Part shown: positions 44,505-53,500 of the stretch, piece by piece
Numbering within the stretch: position 1 is the first letter of the stretch
Layout: every line of letters begins with the position of its first letter
Source of the DNA: CAIYHK01 sp964638795
GTDB taxonomy: Bacteria > Actinomycetota > Acidimicrobiia > Acidimicrobiales > Ilumatobacteraceae
Length of the DNA: 64,000 nucleotides
Direction: 5' to 3'
NCBI GenBank assembly: GCA_964638795.1
Contig: CAZXAX010000001.1
Span: 1-64,000 of the forward strand
Made by a program: the position numbers and the translations under genes
Notes under the pieces: generated by a model
Seen by the model: only the letters and a program-made list of their open reading frames with translations
What the model was told of the DNA's origin: nothing
The model's database searches: none

Positions 44505-45599
44505 ATGTCAATTGCATTCGCACCAATTGACTGCGGTGGTCGGATTGAGACAGTCATTGAGGCGCTTTCGGGTAAGTCGCTGTTAATCGCCGCGGGGCCC
44601 CAGATGCGCTGGCTCACTGGCTTTGCGGGTTCGGCAGGTTGGTTGCTTGCATGCAAAGAGATGAATTACATGTTCATGGATTCGCGTTACACCGAGATTG
44701 CTGGCGAAACCTTGGAGCGGGCAAACGTGAAGGCTGAGATCGTGCATGTGGTTGACCATTCAAAACTCTTTGAGAAAATCGCAAGGTGTGCCAATGGGGT
44801 TCCAGTTGCAATGGATTCATCGGCGACTTCAGTAGCGACCTTCAAAGCGGTTGGGGCTGCATTCGGAAGCGAGCCATCAGTTGTGCCAGATCCCACCGCA
44901 CAATTTCGTCGAGTGAAGACCCCAGCTGAAGTAGCACGCATCGAAGCAGCCGCGACCTGTGCTGATACTGCGCTTTCCAAAGTGCGATCACTTGATTGGA
45001 TCGGCATGTCGGAGCGCGAACTCGCCTCGACCATCGAGATCGAGATAAGGCGCGCAGGCGCAGAGCGTGAGGCTTTTGACACGATCGTTGCTTCTGGTCC
45101 CAATGGATCCAAACCACACCACGAGCCCGGAGATCGACTGATTCAAGAGGGCGATTCGGTGATCATTGATATGGGGGCAATGATTGACGGCTATCACTCA
45201 GACATGACTCGTACTTTTTTTGTCGGTGTACCCGATCCGATTCTCGGAACGGCATATGAAGTGGTACGCAGTGCACAACAAGCAGGAGTCGATGCGGTTC
45301 GTGCCGGTAGCGCACTCTCAGGTGTCGATGCAGCGTGTCGCGAAGTGCTCGCAGCAGCCGGTATTGATCATCTCTTCGTGACGGGTACCGGGCATGGAAT
45401 AGGCCTTGAAATCCATGAAGATCCCTTCATTGGGAAGCGCTCAAAGGGTGAGTTTGTTGTGGGGGATACGGTCACCGTCGAGCCTGGAATCTATTGTGAA
45501 GGGGTCGGTGGAATTCGCATTGAGGACACGGTGCACCTGGAAGCGAATGGACCCCGTCGACTCACACTCACAAGTAAGGATCCCTCATGCCCGCGATAA
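44505..45599 (+). CDS. pepP: Xaa-Pro aminopeptidase (M24B metallopeptidase)
   Basis: Removes N-terminal residues before proline, 364 aa, pita-bread fold. All five dinuclear metal ligands are visible: two aspartates in IIDMGAMIDGYHSDMTRTF, histidine in GTGHGIGLEIHEDP, glutamates in VEPGIYCEG and GIRIEDT. The N-terminal creatinase-like domain (1-115) contains MFMDSRYTE. It precedes efp with a 13-nt overlap, a classic pairing; whether it acts on polyproline peptides linked to EF-P function is speculation. Confidence 0.93.
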   Translation: MSIAFAPIDCGGRIETVIEALSGKSLLIAAGPQMRWLTGFAGSAGWLLACKEMNYMFMDSRYTEIAGETLERANVKAEIVHVVDHSKLFEKIARCANGVPVAMDSSATSVATFKAVGAAFGSEPSVVPDPTAQFRRVKTPAEVARIEAAATCADTALSKVRSLDWIGMSERELASTIEIEIRRAGAEREAFDTIVASGPNGSKPHHEPGDRLIQEGDSVIIDMGAMIDGYHSDMTRTFFVGVPDPILGTAYEVVRSAQQAGVDAVRAGSALSGVDAACREVLAAAGIDHLFVTGTGHGIGLEIHEDPFIGKRSKGEFVVGDTVTVEPGIYCEGVGGIRIEDTVHLEANGPRRLTLTSKDPSCPR

Positions 45600-46150
45600 C
45601 CACCAACGACTTGAAAAACGGCATCACGCTAGAGATCGACGGCGCGTTGTTCACCGTGATTGAGTTTCAGCATGTGAAGCCGGGCAAGGGCGGCGCATTC
45701 GTGCGTACCAAACTTCGCAACTTGAAGAACGGCAATGTATTTGAAAAAACCTTCAACGCTGGTATTCGAGTCGAGCAAGCGATACTCGATAAGCGCGATA
45801 TGCAGTTTCTCTACAAAGACGGCTCGGATTTCATCTTCATGGACACAGATTCCTACGAACAGATGCAAGTCGCTCCAGTTGCTCTTGGTGAAGCAGCCGA
45901 TTATTTGATCGAAAATGCAATGGCAATCATTGCTACTTATCAAGGCGAGATTGTGAGTGTTGAAATTGCTGCATCAGCAGAATTGACCGTGACTGAAACT
46001 GAACCGGGCGTTCAGGGTGATCGCGTGTCTGGTGCCCGCAAACCAGCAACTCTGGAAACCGGCAAGGTTATCCAGGTGCCCCTGTTCGTGAACATTGGTG
46101 ATCGGGTCAAAGTAGATACCCGCTCCGGCGATTACATCACTCGGGTCTGA
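45587..46150 (+). CDS. efp: Translation elongation factor P
   Basis: Relieves ribosome stalling at polyproline. 187 aa: KOW-like domain I with the tip loop KPGKGGAF (Lys34 is the usual modification site), then two OB domains. No EpmA/EpmB or rhamnosylation residue (Arg32) pattern, so the lysine may stay unmodified as suggested for actinobacteria. Overlaps pepP; nusB begins on the next base after its stop. Confidence 0.96.
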   Translation: MPAITTNDLKNGITLEIDGALFTVIEFQHVKPGKGGAFVRTKLRNLKNGNVFEKTFNAGIRVEQAILDKRDMQFLYKDGSDFIFMDTDSYEQMQVAPVALGEAADYLIENAMAIIATYQGEIVSVEIAASAELTVTETEPGVQGDRVSGARKPATLETGKVIQVPLFVNIGDRVKVDTRSGDYITRV

Positions 46151-46567
46151 GTGCCACGCCACCCGCATAATCCAGAGGAGGACGAGCGCAGTATTGCGCG
46201 CGAACGCGTGCTCTCTCTCATGTATGAAGCCGACTCCAAAGGTGTGAACCTAGGTGAGGTGGTGAAAGGCCAAGTCGTGCCACTTGATTCGTTGGCCGCG
46301 GAGCTAGTCGCTGGAATCGGGGACCGTTACCTCGAATGCGATGAGCTCATTGTTGAGTTTTCGCGGGCTTGGAGCCTTGAGCGCATGCCGATGATGGACC
46401 GCAACATCTTGCGATTGGGAATCTTTGAGCTCAAGCACCGCCTCGAAACACCTGTGGCCGTCGTGATTGATGAGGCAATTGAACTCGCAAAGCGCTTTTC
46501 TACGGACGAGTCGAGTCGATTTGTGAACGGGATCCTCTCAGCCATTGCCAAACGGGTTCGCGCCTGA
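46151..46567 (+). CDS. nusB: Transcription antitermination factor NusB
   Basis: RNA-binding part of the rRNA antitermination complex with NusE, 138 aa, all-helical. Signature segments ARERVLSLMYEAD, SLERMPMMDRNILRLGIFEL and VVIDEAIELAKRFSTDESSRFVNGIL (partly quoted). GTG start abuts the efp stop. Its last codons contain the -35 of the pyr promoter. Confidence 0.94.
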   Translation: MPRHPHNPEEDERSIARERVLSLMYEADSKGVNLGEVVKGQVVPLDSLAAELVAGIGDRYLECDELIVEFSRAWSLERMPMMDRNILRLGIFELKHRLETPVAVVIDEAIELAKRFSTDESSRFVNGILSAIAKRVRA

Positions 46568-46574
46568 CTACAAT
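46545..46574 (+). promoter_or_regulatory. Promoter of the pyr operon
   Basis: TTGCCA (46545-46550), 18 bp spacer, TACAAT (46569-46574) is the best sigma-70-type promoter I find in the window. Transcription would start near 46581, about 10 nt before the PyrR-binding hairpin. The -35 lies inside nusB. Confidence 0.65.
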
Positions 46575-46590
46575 TCACCCGACAACAAAA

Positions 46591-46628
46591 CCTGTCGTGA
46601 AGCGGGTCCCGTGAGGCCCAGACGGAGG
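46591..46628 (+). promoter_or_regulatory. PyrR-binding RNA hairpin (pyr leader)
   Basis: Upper stem GGGUC (46604-46608) with GGCCC (46615-46619) closes the hexaloop CCGUGA, matching the CNGNGA loop of known PyrR sites. A purine-rich internal loop (46597-46603) and a lower stem GUC/GAC plus CC/GG (46591-46596 with 46621-46625) follow. The lower stem takes up part of GGAGG (46624-46628), the Shine-Dalgarno of the leader ORF. By known PyrR biology, UMP-bound PyrR would stabilise this form. Confidence 0.8.
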
Positions 46629-46634
46629 AAATTA

Positions 46635-46730
46635 ATGAAAACGATGCTTTGGGCGCCTGCATGCGGGTCGCCCTTTTATTTTGCGCCACAGTCGTGTGCG
46701 CTCGGTGAATCTCTGAATCTGTACCCGTGA
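46635..46730 (+). CDS. Leader peptide ORF upstream of pyrR
   Basis: 31 codons starting MKTMLWAPACG and ending LNLYP, preceded by GGAGG with 6-nt spacing. The ORF runs straight through the terminator hairpin and its U-tract (codons 6-16), where it encodes F-Y-F. The stop TGA overlaps the pyrR ATG as TGATG. The peptide itself has no recognisable domain; its value is probably that being translated keeps the terminator open and couples pyrR translation. Not verified experimentally. Confidence 0.65.
   Translation: MKTMLWAPACGSPFYFAPQSCALGESLNLYP
46651..46682 (+). terminator. Intrinsic terminator/attenuator in the pyr leader
   Basis: GGGCG (46651-46655) pairs with CGCCC (46669-46673); inside it CCTG pairs with CGGG around a CATG loop with one bulged T, giving about 9 bp. 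TTTTATTTT (46674-46682) follows. This is the clearest T-tract terminator in the window and it lies before pyrR, so it is an attenuator rather than an operon end. Confidence 0.75.
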
Positions 46731-47251
46731 TGTCTTCCACTGTGGTTGAGGTTTTCTCGGCACAAGACGTAGCCAAGTCGATCACGCGCATTGCTCACGA
46801 AATTCTTGAACGAAATGCCGATGGCGAGACCCCGGTACTGATTGGTGTTCAGTCCGGTGGCACCTGGATTGCAAAGGCGATCAAGGAAGCACTCGATCGG
46901 ATCAAAATCGACAACGCGATTCTCTGCGGTGCGATTGATGCGGGAATGCATCGTGATGACATCGGAATGCGGCCAGTTGTGACAGCACACTCCTCCTCGA
47001 TACCTGTAGATCTTTCAGGGGCAACCGTGATCTTGGTGGACGACGTTCTGTTCACGGGGCGTACCGTGCGTGCGGCATTAGAAGCGCTAAACGACTACGG
47101 GAGACCACGTTGTGTGCAGCTTGCCGTTTTGGTTGATCGCGGTCACCGGGAATTACCGATTCGACCCGACTTCGTGGGTAAGAACATTCCCACCAAGGCG
47201 ACCGATGAAGTGTCGGTTAGTGCCGACGGGGTATTTGTTGAGGCCCGATGA
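46730..47251 (+). CDS. pyrR: PyrR bifunctional pyr operon regulator/uracil phosphoribosyltransferase
   Basis: RNA-binding regulator that senses UMP, with weak UPRTase activity. 173 aa: VQSGGTWIAKAI, a central beta hairpin, PRPP motif VILVDDVLFTGRTVRAAL and VLVDRGHRELPIRPDFVGKN (20 residues) near the end. ATG 46730 shares a base with the leader-ORF stop; an adjacent GTG 46727 is possible. Presence of PyrR together with a matching RNA site upstream supports autoregulation of the whole operon. ATGA overlap with pyrB. Confidence 0.95.
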   Translation: MSSTVVEVFSAQDVAKSITRIAHEILERNADGETPVLIGVQSGGTWIAKAIKEALDRIKIDNAILCGAIDAGMHRDDIGMRPVVTAHSSSIPVDLSGATVILVDDVLFTGRTVRAALEALNDYGRPRCVQLAVLVDRGHRELPIRPDFVGKNIPTKATDEVSVSADGVFVEAR

Positions 47252-48183
47252 AGCACTTTCTTGATATTGCCGATATCAGTCGGGACTCATTGATCGAGCT
47301 GCTCGATCTGACTGCAAATATGGCCGAGATCAATCGACGCCCGGTTCCTAAAGTTCCAGCTCTGCGGGGCAAAGTCGTCGCCACTGTTTTCTTTGAAGAC
47401 TCAACTCGTACCCGAATCAGTTTTGATACCGCAGCTAAACGACTGTCGGCTGATGTCATGGGCTTTACCGCTTCAGCCTCGAGCATCAACAAGGGTGAAA
47501 GCATCCGTGACACGATTGAAACCCTTGAGGCGATAGGTGTTGATGCCTTTGTGATCCGGCATAAGTCGGGTGGTGTTCCTGCAACTGTGACCAAGTGGTC
47601 AGATGCGTCGATCATCAATGCGGGGGACGGCGCCAATCAACACCCGACTCAGGCCCTTCTTGACAGCTACACGATTCGTGAGCACTTCGGTGGTCAAGAT
47701 CTCTCGGGTTTGCGCATTGCAATCGTTGGAGATGTTCGTCACTCGCGAGTTGCACGAAGCGATATCCAAGCGTTCACCAAACTCGGTGCTTCGGTAACAA
47801 TTGTTGGTCCATCGACCCTTTTGCCTAGTGACACCACCGGTTGGCCAGTCGAGTCGTGCCACGAGTTTGATTCGGTCATCGGCGATTCGGATGTGATTTA
47901 CATGCTGCGGCTTCAGCGCGAGCGGATGAATTCAGCGTTCGTTCCCTCGCTCGAGGAGTATGCGCAGAGATTTGGGCTCGACAAGTCCCGCGCCAACAGG
48001 ATGCGTGCTGGATCCGTTGTGATGCACCCAGGTCCCATGAACAGGGGAGTTGAGATGTGTGTTGATCCGGCTGGGATTTCCAATTCACTGATCCTGCGTC
48101 AGGTGACCAACGGAGTAAGTGCACGAATGGCAGTGCTGTTCAAACTGCTCGGTGCGGGTGGAATACCAGAGGGTGAGGGTTGA
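47248..48183 (+). CDS. pyrB: Aspartate carbamoyltransferase catalytic subunit
   Basis: Condenses carbamoyl phosphate with aspartate, the committed pyrimidine step. 311 aa: carbamoyl phosphate loop FFEDSTRTRISFDTAAKRL, HPTQALLDSYTI, and the C-terminal MHPGPMNRGVE aspartate site. No pyrI regulatory subunit is next to it, as usual outside enterobacteria. Overlaps pyrR; pyrC follows 2 nt after its stop. Confidence 0.96.
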   Translation: MKHFLDIADISRDSLIELLDLTANMAEINRRPVPKVPALRGKVVATVFFEDSTRTRISFDTAAKRLSADVMGFTASASSINKGESIRDTIETLEAIGVDAFVIRHKSGGVPATVTKWSDASIINAGDGANQHPTQALLDSYTIREHFGGQDLSGLRIAIVGDVRHSRVARSDIQAFTKLGASVTIVGPSTLLPSDTTGWPVESCHEFDSVIGDSDVIYMLRLQRERMNSAFVPSLEEYAQRFGLDKSRANRMRAGSVVMHPGPMNRGVEMCVDPAGISNSLILRQVTNGVSARMAVLFKLLGAGGIPEGEG

Positions 48184-48185
48184 AC

Positions 48186-49469
48186 ATGAATGTCTTAATT
48201 AAAAATGGTCGCATTGTTACGGCTTCGGGGGAACGTCTTGCAGATGTTCTGATTTCGGGCCCGATCGTTGCCGAAGTTGGCGCCAGCCTGTCGCCACCCG
48301 ATGGGTGCCAAGTACTCGATGCCTCTGGCTGTGTGGTCTCACCGGGATTTGTTGATCTTCACACGCACATGCGAGAGCCAGGCCGCGAAGAAGCGGAAAC
48401 CATTGAGACCGCAAGCCGTGCGGCGGCTAAAGGCGGGTACACCTGTGTGGTTGCGATGCCCAATACAGATCCTGCACAAGACACCGTCGCAGTTGTTGAG
48501 TTCGTGAAGTTGCAGGGTGAACGCGCGGGGCTCTGCGATGTCCGCCCATCCGGCTGTATAACGCTTGGGCGCCTCGGCGAAACCCTGGTGCCATTCGGTG
48601 CACTTCAAGCCGCAGGTGTTCATTTGTTCACCGATGATGGAACTGGTGTGCAGAACCACATGCTCATGAGGCGCGCAATGGAATATGCAAAAGATCTTGG
48701 AATCGTGCTTGCGCAGCATTGCGAAGTCGCATCTATGACTGAAGGTGCGGTCATGCACGAAGGTTCGTGCTGTTCACATCTTGGGCTGCCTGGATGGCCG
48801 GCGTTGGCCGAGGAGTTAATGGTCTATCGCGACATTGAACTGTGCCGAATCACTGGAGCGAGAGTGCATATCCTTCATCTTTCGACGGCACGGAGTGTCG
48901 AACTTGTTCGCGCCGCAAAAGCGGATGGGCTACCGATTACTGCTGAAGCAACACCGCATCACATCAGTCTCACTGATGAACAACTGCGTGGCTTTGACCC
49001 ATTGTTCAAGGTCAACCCTCCTCTACGCACCCGAGCCGATGTCGAAGCGTTAAAGCGCGGCCTAAAGGACGGGACCATTGATGCAATCGCCACCGATCAC
49101 GCACCGCATGCGCCGCACACAAAGGAGTTGGCCCTTGATGCCGCGCCGCCAGGGATGCTTGGCCTTGAGACGGCTCTCGGAGTGGTCTTGGCAGAGACGG
49201 ACCTCAGCTTGGCTGAAGTGATTGATCGAATGTCCGTTGCGCCAGCACGAATCGCTGGTGTGGCAGACCAACACGGATGTGAAGTCGCTGCAGGGTCGCC
49301 GGCGAATATCACGGTGTTTGATCCCGAAATCACATGGAGTGTGGTGCCCGAAGAACTCGCCAGTAAAAGCCGCAACACACCCTATGTAGGGCGCACATTG
49401 AAAGGTCGTGTACGTCACACGATTCTGCGTGGCGAAGCGGTGGTAATAGATGGAGAAGCTAAGAAATGA
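48186..49469 (+). CDS. pyrC: Dihydroorotase (multifunctional amidohydrolase type)
   Basis: Cyclises carbamoyl aspartate to dihydroorotate. 427 aa class I enzyme: PGFVDLHTHMREPGREE (zinc HxH and substrate arginine), MPNTDPAQD, further histidines in HILHLSTARS and EATPHH, and the catalytic aspartate in IATDHAPH. ATG 48186 has GAGGGTGAGGGT upstream; a TTG at 48180 is the alternative. ATGA overlap with carA. Confidence 0.95.
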   Translation: MNVLIKNGRIVTASGERLADVLISGPIVAEVGASLSPPDGCQVLDASGCVVSPGFVDLHTHMREPGREEAETIETASRAAAKGGYTCVVAMPNTDPAQDTVAVVEFVKLQGERAGLCDVRPSGCITLGRLGETLVPFGALQAAGVHLFTDDGTGVQNHMLMRRAMEYAKDLGIVLAQHCEVASMTEGAVMHEGSCCSHLGLPGWPALAEELMVYRDIELCRITGARVHILHLSTARSVELVRAAKADGLPITAEATPHHISLTDEQLRGFDPLFKVNPPLRTRADVEALKRGLKDGTIDAIATDHAPHAPHTKELALDAAPPGMLGLETALGVVLAETDLSLAEVIDRMSVAPARIAGVADQHGCEVAAGSPANITVFDPEITWSVVPEELASKSRNTPYVGRTLKGRVRHTILRGEAVVIDGEAKK

Positions 49470-50557
49470 CACGAGCAAAAATCGCTGAAGGTGCATTGGT
49501 GTTGGCCAATGGTGACGTCTTCGAAGGCGACATCATTGGAGCATTACCTGCAGACGGCATCTCAAGTGGGGAAGTGGTGTTCAACACCGTGTTGTCCGGG
49601 TATCAGGAAGTCATCACTGATCCGTCTTATGCGGGCCAGATCCTGACCTTTACATATCCCCACATCGGGAACTACGGCACCACACCGACAGACAACGAAT
49701 CCGCAAAACCAGCAACGCGTGGGGTGATTATTCGCGAACTCGCACGCCGACCCAGTAACTGGCGAAGCGAAGAAGGTTTGCCGGAGATGCTTGCACGTCT
49801 CGGCATTGCTGGAATCGCTGGAGTTGATACCCGGCGACTGACTCGAGTTTTGCGTGATGTGGGCGCGATGCCGGGAGCGTTTGGCACCGCATCCGTGAGC
49901 GAGCTTCTCGCTGCCGCCCAAAACGAGCCGGGAACGTCTGGAATAAATCTTGTTGAGACCGTCTCAACTGCAAAGCCGTACTCATTTGGAACTGGCAAAT
50001 TGCGTGTGGTCGCCTATGACTTTGGCATCAAAACCACGATCTTGCGTTGCCTCGGTGAGATAGCAACGGTTGAAGTTGTCCCGTGGAATGAGTCGGCAAC
50101 TGATGTGCTGGGCCGTAAACCAGATGGGGTGTTTTTGTCCAACGGTCCGGGCGACCCCGAGATGGTGGCTGGCGCGCCAGATGCAATTCGAGCACTGGTT
50201 GAATCGGGAGTGCCTGTGTTTGGAATCTGTCTTGGCCATCAGTTGCTGTCATTAGCAATGGGCGGGCACACATTTAAATTGCCATTCGGTCACCATGGGG
50301 GAAACCACCCAGTGCGCAACTTACGCACACGTACGGTTGAGATCACGAGCCAGAACCACAACTACTGCGTCGATGCAGATTCACTTTCCAGCGTGGCCGA
50401 CATCACGCATGTGAATCTGAACGATCAAACAAATGAAGGAATGAAAGTGCGAAACACTCGAGCGTTCTCGGTTCAATATCACCCCGAGGCGGGTCCGGGT
50501 CCGCATGACAGCAGATACCTATTTGCAGAGTTTGCAGAAATGATGAAGGGCTCCTGA
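49466..50557 (+). CDS. carA: Carbamoyl-phosphate synthase small subunit
   Basis: Glutaminase half of carbamoyl phosphate synthetase, 363 aa. N-terminal domain VFEGDIIGALPADGISSGEV and FTYPHIGNYGT; C-terminal class I amidotransferase with nucleophile cysteine in VFGICLGHQLLSLA and the histidine/glutamate pair in SVQYHPEAGPGPHD. Channels ammonia to CarB. One-base overlap (TGATG) with carB. Confidence 0.96.
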   Translation: MTRAKIAEGALVLANGDVFEGDIIGALPADGISSGEVVFNTVLSGYQEVITDPSYAGQILTFTYPHIGNYGTTPTDNESAKPATRGVIIRELARRPSNWRSEEGLPEMLARLGIAGIAGVDTRRLTRVLRDVGAMPGAFGTASVSELLAAAQNEPGTSGINLVETVSTAKPYSFGTGKLRVVAYDFGIKTTILRCLGEIATVEVVPWNESATDVLGRKPDGVFLSNGPGDPEMVAGAPDAIRALVESGVPVFGICLGHQLLSLAMGGHTFKLPFGHHGGNHPVRNLRTRTVEITSQNHNYCVDADSLSSVADITHVNLNDQTNEGMKVRNTRAFSVQYHPEAGPGPHDSRYLFAEFAEMMKGS

Positions 50558-53500
50558 TGCCAAAGAGAACTGATCTCGAATCAATCTTGATAATTGGCTC
50601 TGGTCCAATTGTCATCGGCCAAGCCTGTGAGTTTGATTACTCGGGCACTCAGGCATGCAGAGTGTTGCGAACAGAGGGGTACCGGGTGATCCTCGCAAAC
50701 TCCAATCCTGCAACGATCATGACTGATCCCGATTTTGCGGATCGAACCTACATAGAACCACTTACGCCCGACATGCTCGCACGGATCATTGATCGCGAAA
50801 AGCCTGATGCGGTTCTGCCAACTCTGGGCGGGCAGACGGGATTAAACCTCGCGATGGCTCTTCACGGGAAAGGGCTAGTGGGTGTTCCCGGCACGCCAGA
50901 GTTGATTGGTGCCAACGCTGAAGCAATTGCCACAGCAGAAGATCGGGAACTCTTCAAGCGAGCGATGATTGAGATCGGTCTCGATGTTCCTCTCAGTGGC
51001 ACCGCACACAACGTTGATGAGGCAATCGCAGTAGTGGAACGCATTGGTCTTCCAGTCATTATTCGACCCGCTTACATTCTCGGTGGTCGTGGCACTGGCA
51101 TTGCCTCAACGATGGATGAGTTCAAGCATCTTGCAGCGTTGGGATTGGAGGCGAGTCCGATCCGAGAAATACTCGTTGAGTCGTCCATTGTCGGCTGGAA
51201 AGAGTACGAACTCGAGGTCATGCGTGATCGGGCCGATAATTGTGTGATCATCTGCTCAATTGAGAACGTTGACCCGATGGGTGTGCACACTGGCGACTCA
51301 ATCACGGTTGCGCCAGCACAAACGCTTTCTGATGTTGAGTACCAAAAGATGCGCGATGCTGCCTTCGCTTGCATTCGCCGCGTCGGAGTGGAGACCGGTG
51401 GATCCAACGTGCAGTTTGCTCTCAATCCAGCCAATGGTGACCAAGTAGTGATTGAGATGAATCCCCGTGTGTCGCGTTCCTCGGCTTTGGCGTCAAAGGC
51501 AACAGGATTCCCAATCGCCAAGATCGCCGCTCGCTTGGCAGTTGGATACACACTGGATGAAATTCCAAACGACATCACGAAAAAGACCCCCGCCAGTTTT
51601 GAGCCGACCATTGACTATGTGGTGACCAAAATTCCTCGTTGGGCATTTGAAAAACTGCCAGGGACCAGCGGAGTTCTGGGTACACAAATGCAAAGTGTGG
51701 GTGAGGCGATGGCGATTGGACGAACCTTCACCGAGTCTTTGCAGAAGGGGCTCCGGTCACTGGAACAGGGTCGACTCGGCCTCAATGCCGATCCCGGGGA
51801 AAAGAATTATGACTCGCTGTCCGATGACGAGCTCTTGAAGCGCGTTGGCATCCCGACTCCTGAAAGGCTCTTCTATGTTGCTGAGGCGATTCGCCGAGGT
51901 CACTCCCTGGAAATTATTCATGACATCTGCAAGATAGATCCATGGTTTTTGGACCAGATGTTGATGTTGGTGGAGGAACGCGACTGGATCAGCCAAAACG
52001 CTGGTGGACTCAGCAAGCGTGATTGGAGGCGAATCAAGAGACTCGGTTTCTCAGATGCCCAAATCGCGTACCTCTGGAGCGCAACCGAAGAAGCAGTTCG
52101 TGCCGAACGCGAAACCGCGGGAGTCATACCCACCTACAAGACCGTTGATACCTGCTCGGCTGAGTTTGATGCCGAAACGCCATACCACTATTCGACATAT
52201 GAAGACACCACCGAAGTGCGTGAATCAGATCGCCAACGAGTGATCATTCTGGGCTCGGGCCCAAATCGCATCGGTCAAGGAATTGAATTCGACTACTGCT
52301 GTGTGCACGCAAGTTTCGCGTTACGCGATGCAGGCTTTGAAACCGTAATGGTGAATTGCAACCCCGAAACAGTGTCCACCGACTACGACACATCAGATCG
52401 TCTCTACTTTGAGCCGCTCACCAAAGAAGACGTGCTCAATGTGATCGCAGCTGAAACTGCAGCTGCGGGTGGCAAGAAACCCAAAGTGATCGTGTCGCTT
52501 GGTGGGCAGACGCCACTCAAACTTTCAGGTCAGATCCCAGCGGATCTGATTGCAGGAACTTCACCAACATCGATTGATCTTGCTGAAGATCGGGAAAAAT
52601 GGAACTCGCTTTGTGCATCTTTGTCCATCCCGCAACCTCCAGGTGGAACCGCCACAACGTTTGACGAAGCATTAGCCATCGCCCGCACCATTGGTTATCC
52701 GGTTTTGGTGCGTCCTAGTTATGTGCTCGGTGGTCGTGCGATGCAGATCGTCCATGATGATTCGCATCTTCAACGCGCAATGGCTGAACTCGCCTCGTTT
52801 GGCAGTCTCGGCAAGGAGGGTGGCCTTTCGGCCGAACGCCCAGTTTTGGTTGACCGCTTCTTGGAAGATGCAACCGAAGTTGATGTCGATGCGATTCGCG
52901 ACCACACGGGCGAGGTGATGATCGGCGGTGTGATGGAACACGTTGAAGAAGCTGGTGTTCACAGCGGTGACTCGGCTTGTGCGATCCCGCCTCAGACGCT
53001 GCCTTCGTGGGTTGTGGAAGTTATTGAGTCATACACGCGGGCGATCGCAGAAGCTTTGGATGTGCGTGGCCTAATCAACGTTCAGTACGCAGTTTCGGGA
53101 ACCACGGTTTATGTCATTGAGGCCAACCCACGCGCCAGTAGGACGGTTCCTTTCGTGGCAAAGGCAATTGGTATTCCACTGGCCAAAGTTGCGAGTCGAG
53201 TGATGCTTGGAGCCACACTCTCTGAACTCCGTAGCGAAGGCTTGATCAAGCCCCTAGTTGGGGCGAACCATGTGGCGGTTAAAGAAGCTGTAATGCCATT
53301 CAACCGTTTTCCTGAAGTTGACACCGCGCTTGGGCCAGAGATGCGCTCAACCGGTGAAGTCATGGGCATTGACTCCACATTCGGGCGGGCGTTCGTCAAG
53401 GCCGAGACGGCCGCTGGTACGAATTTGCCAGAATCTGGGCTTGTCTTTTTGTCTCTGGCGGACCGAGACAAGCCTGCAGGCATTGTGGTGGCCAAGCGCT

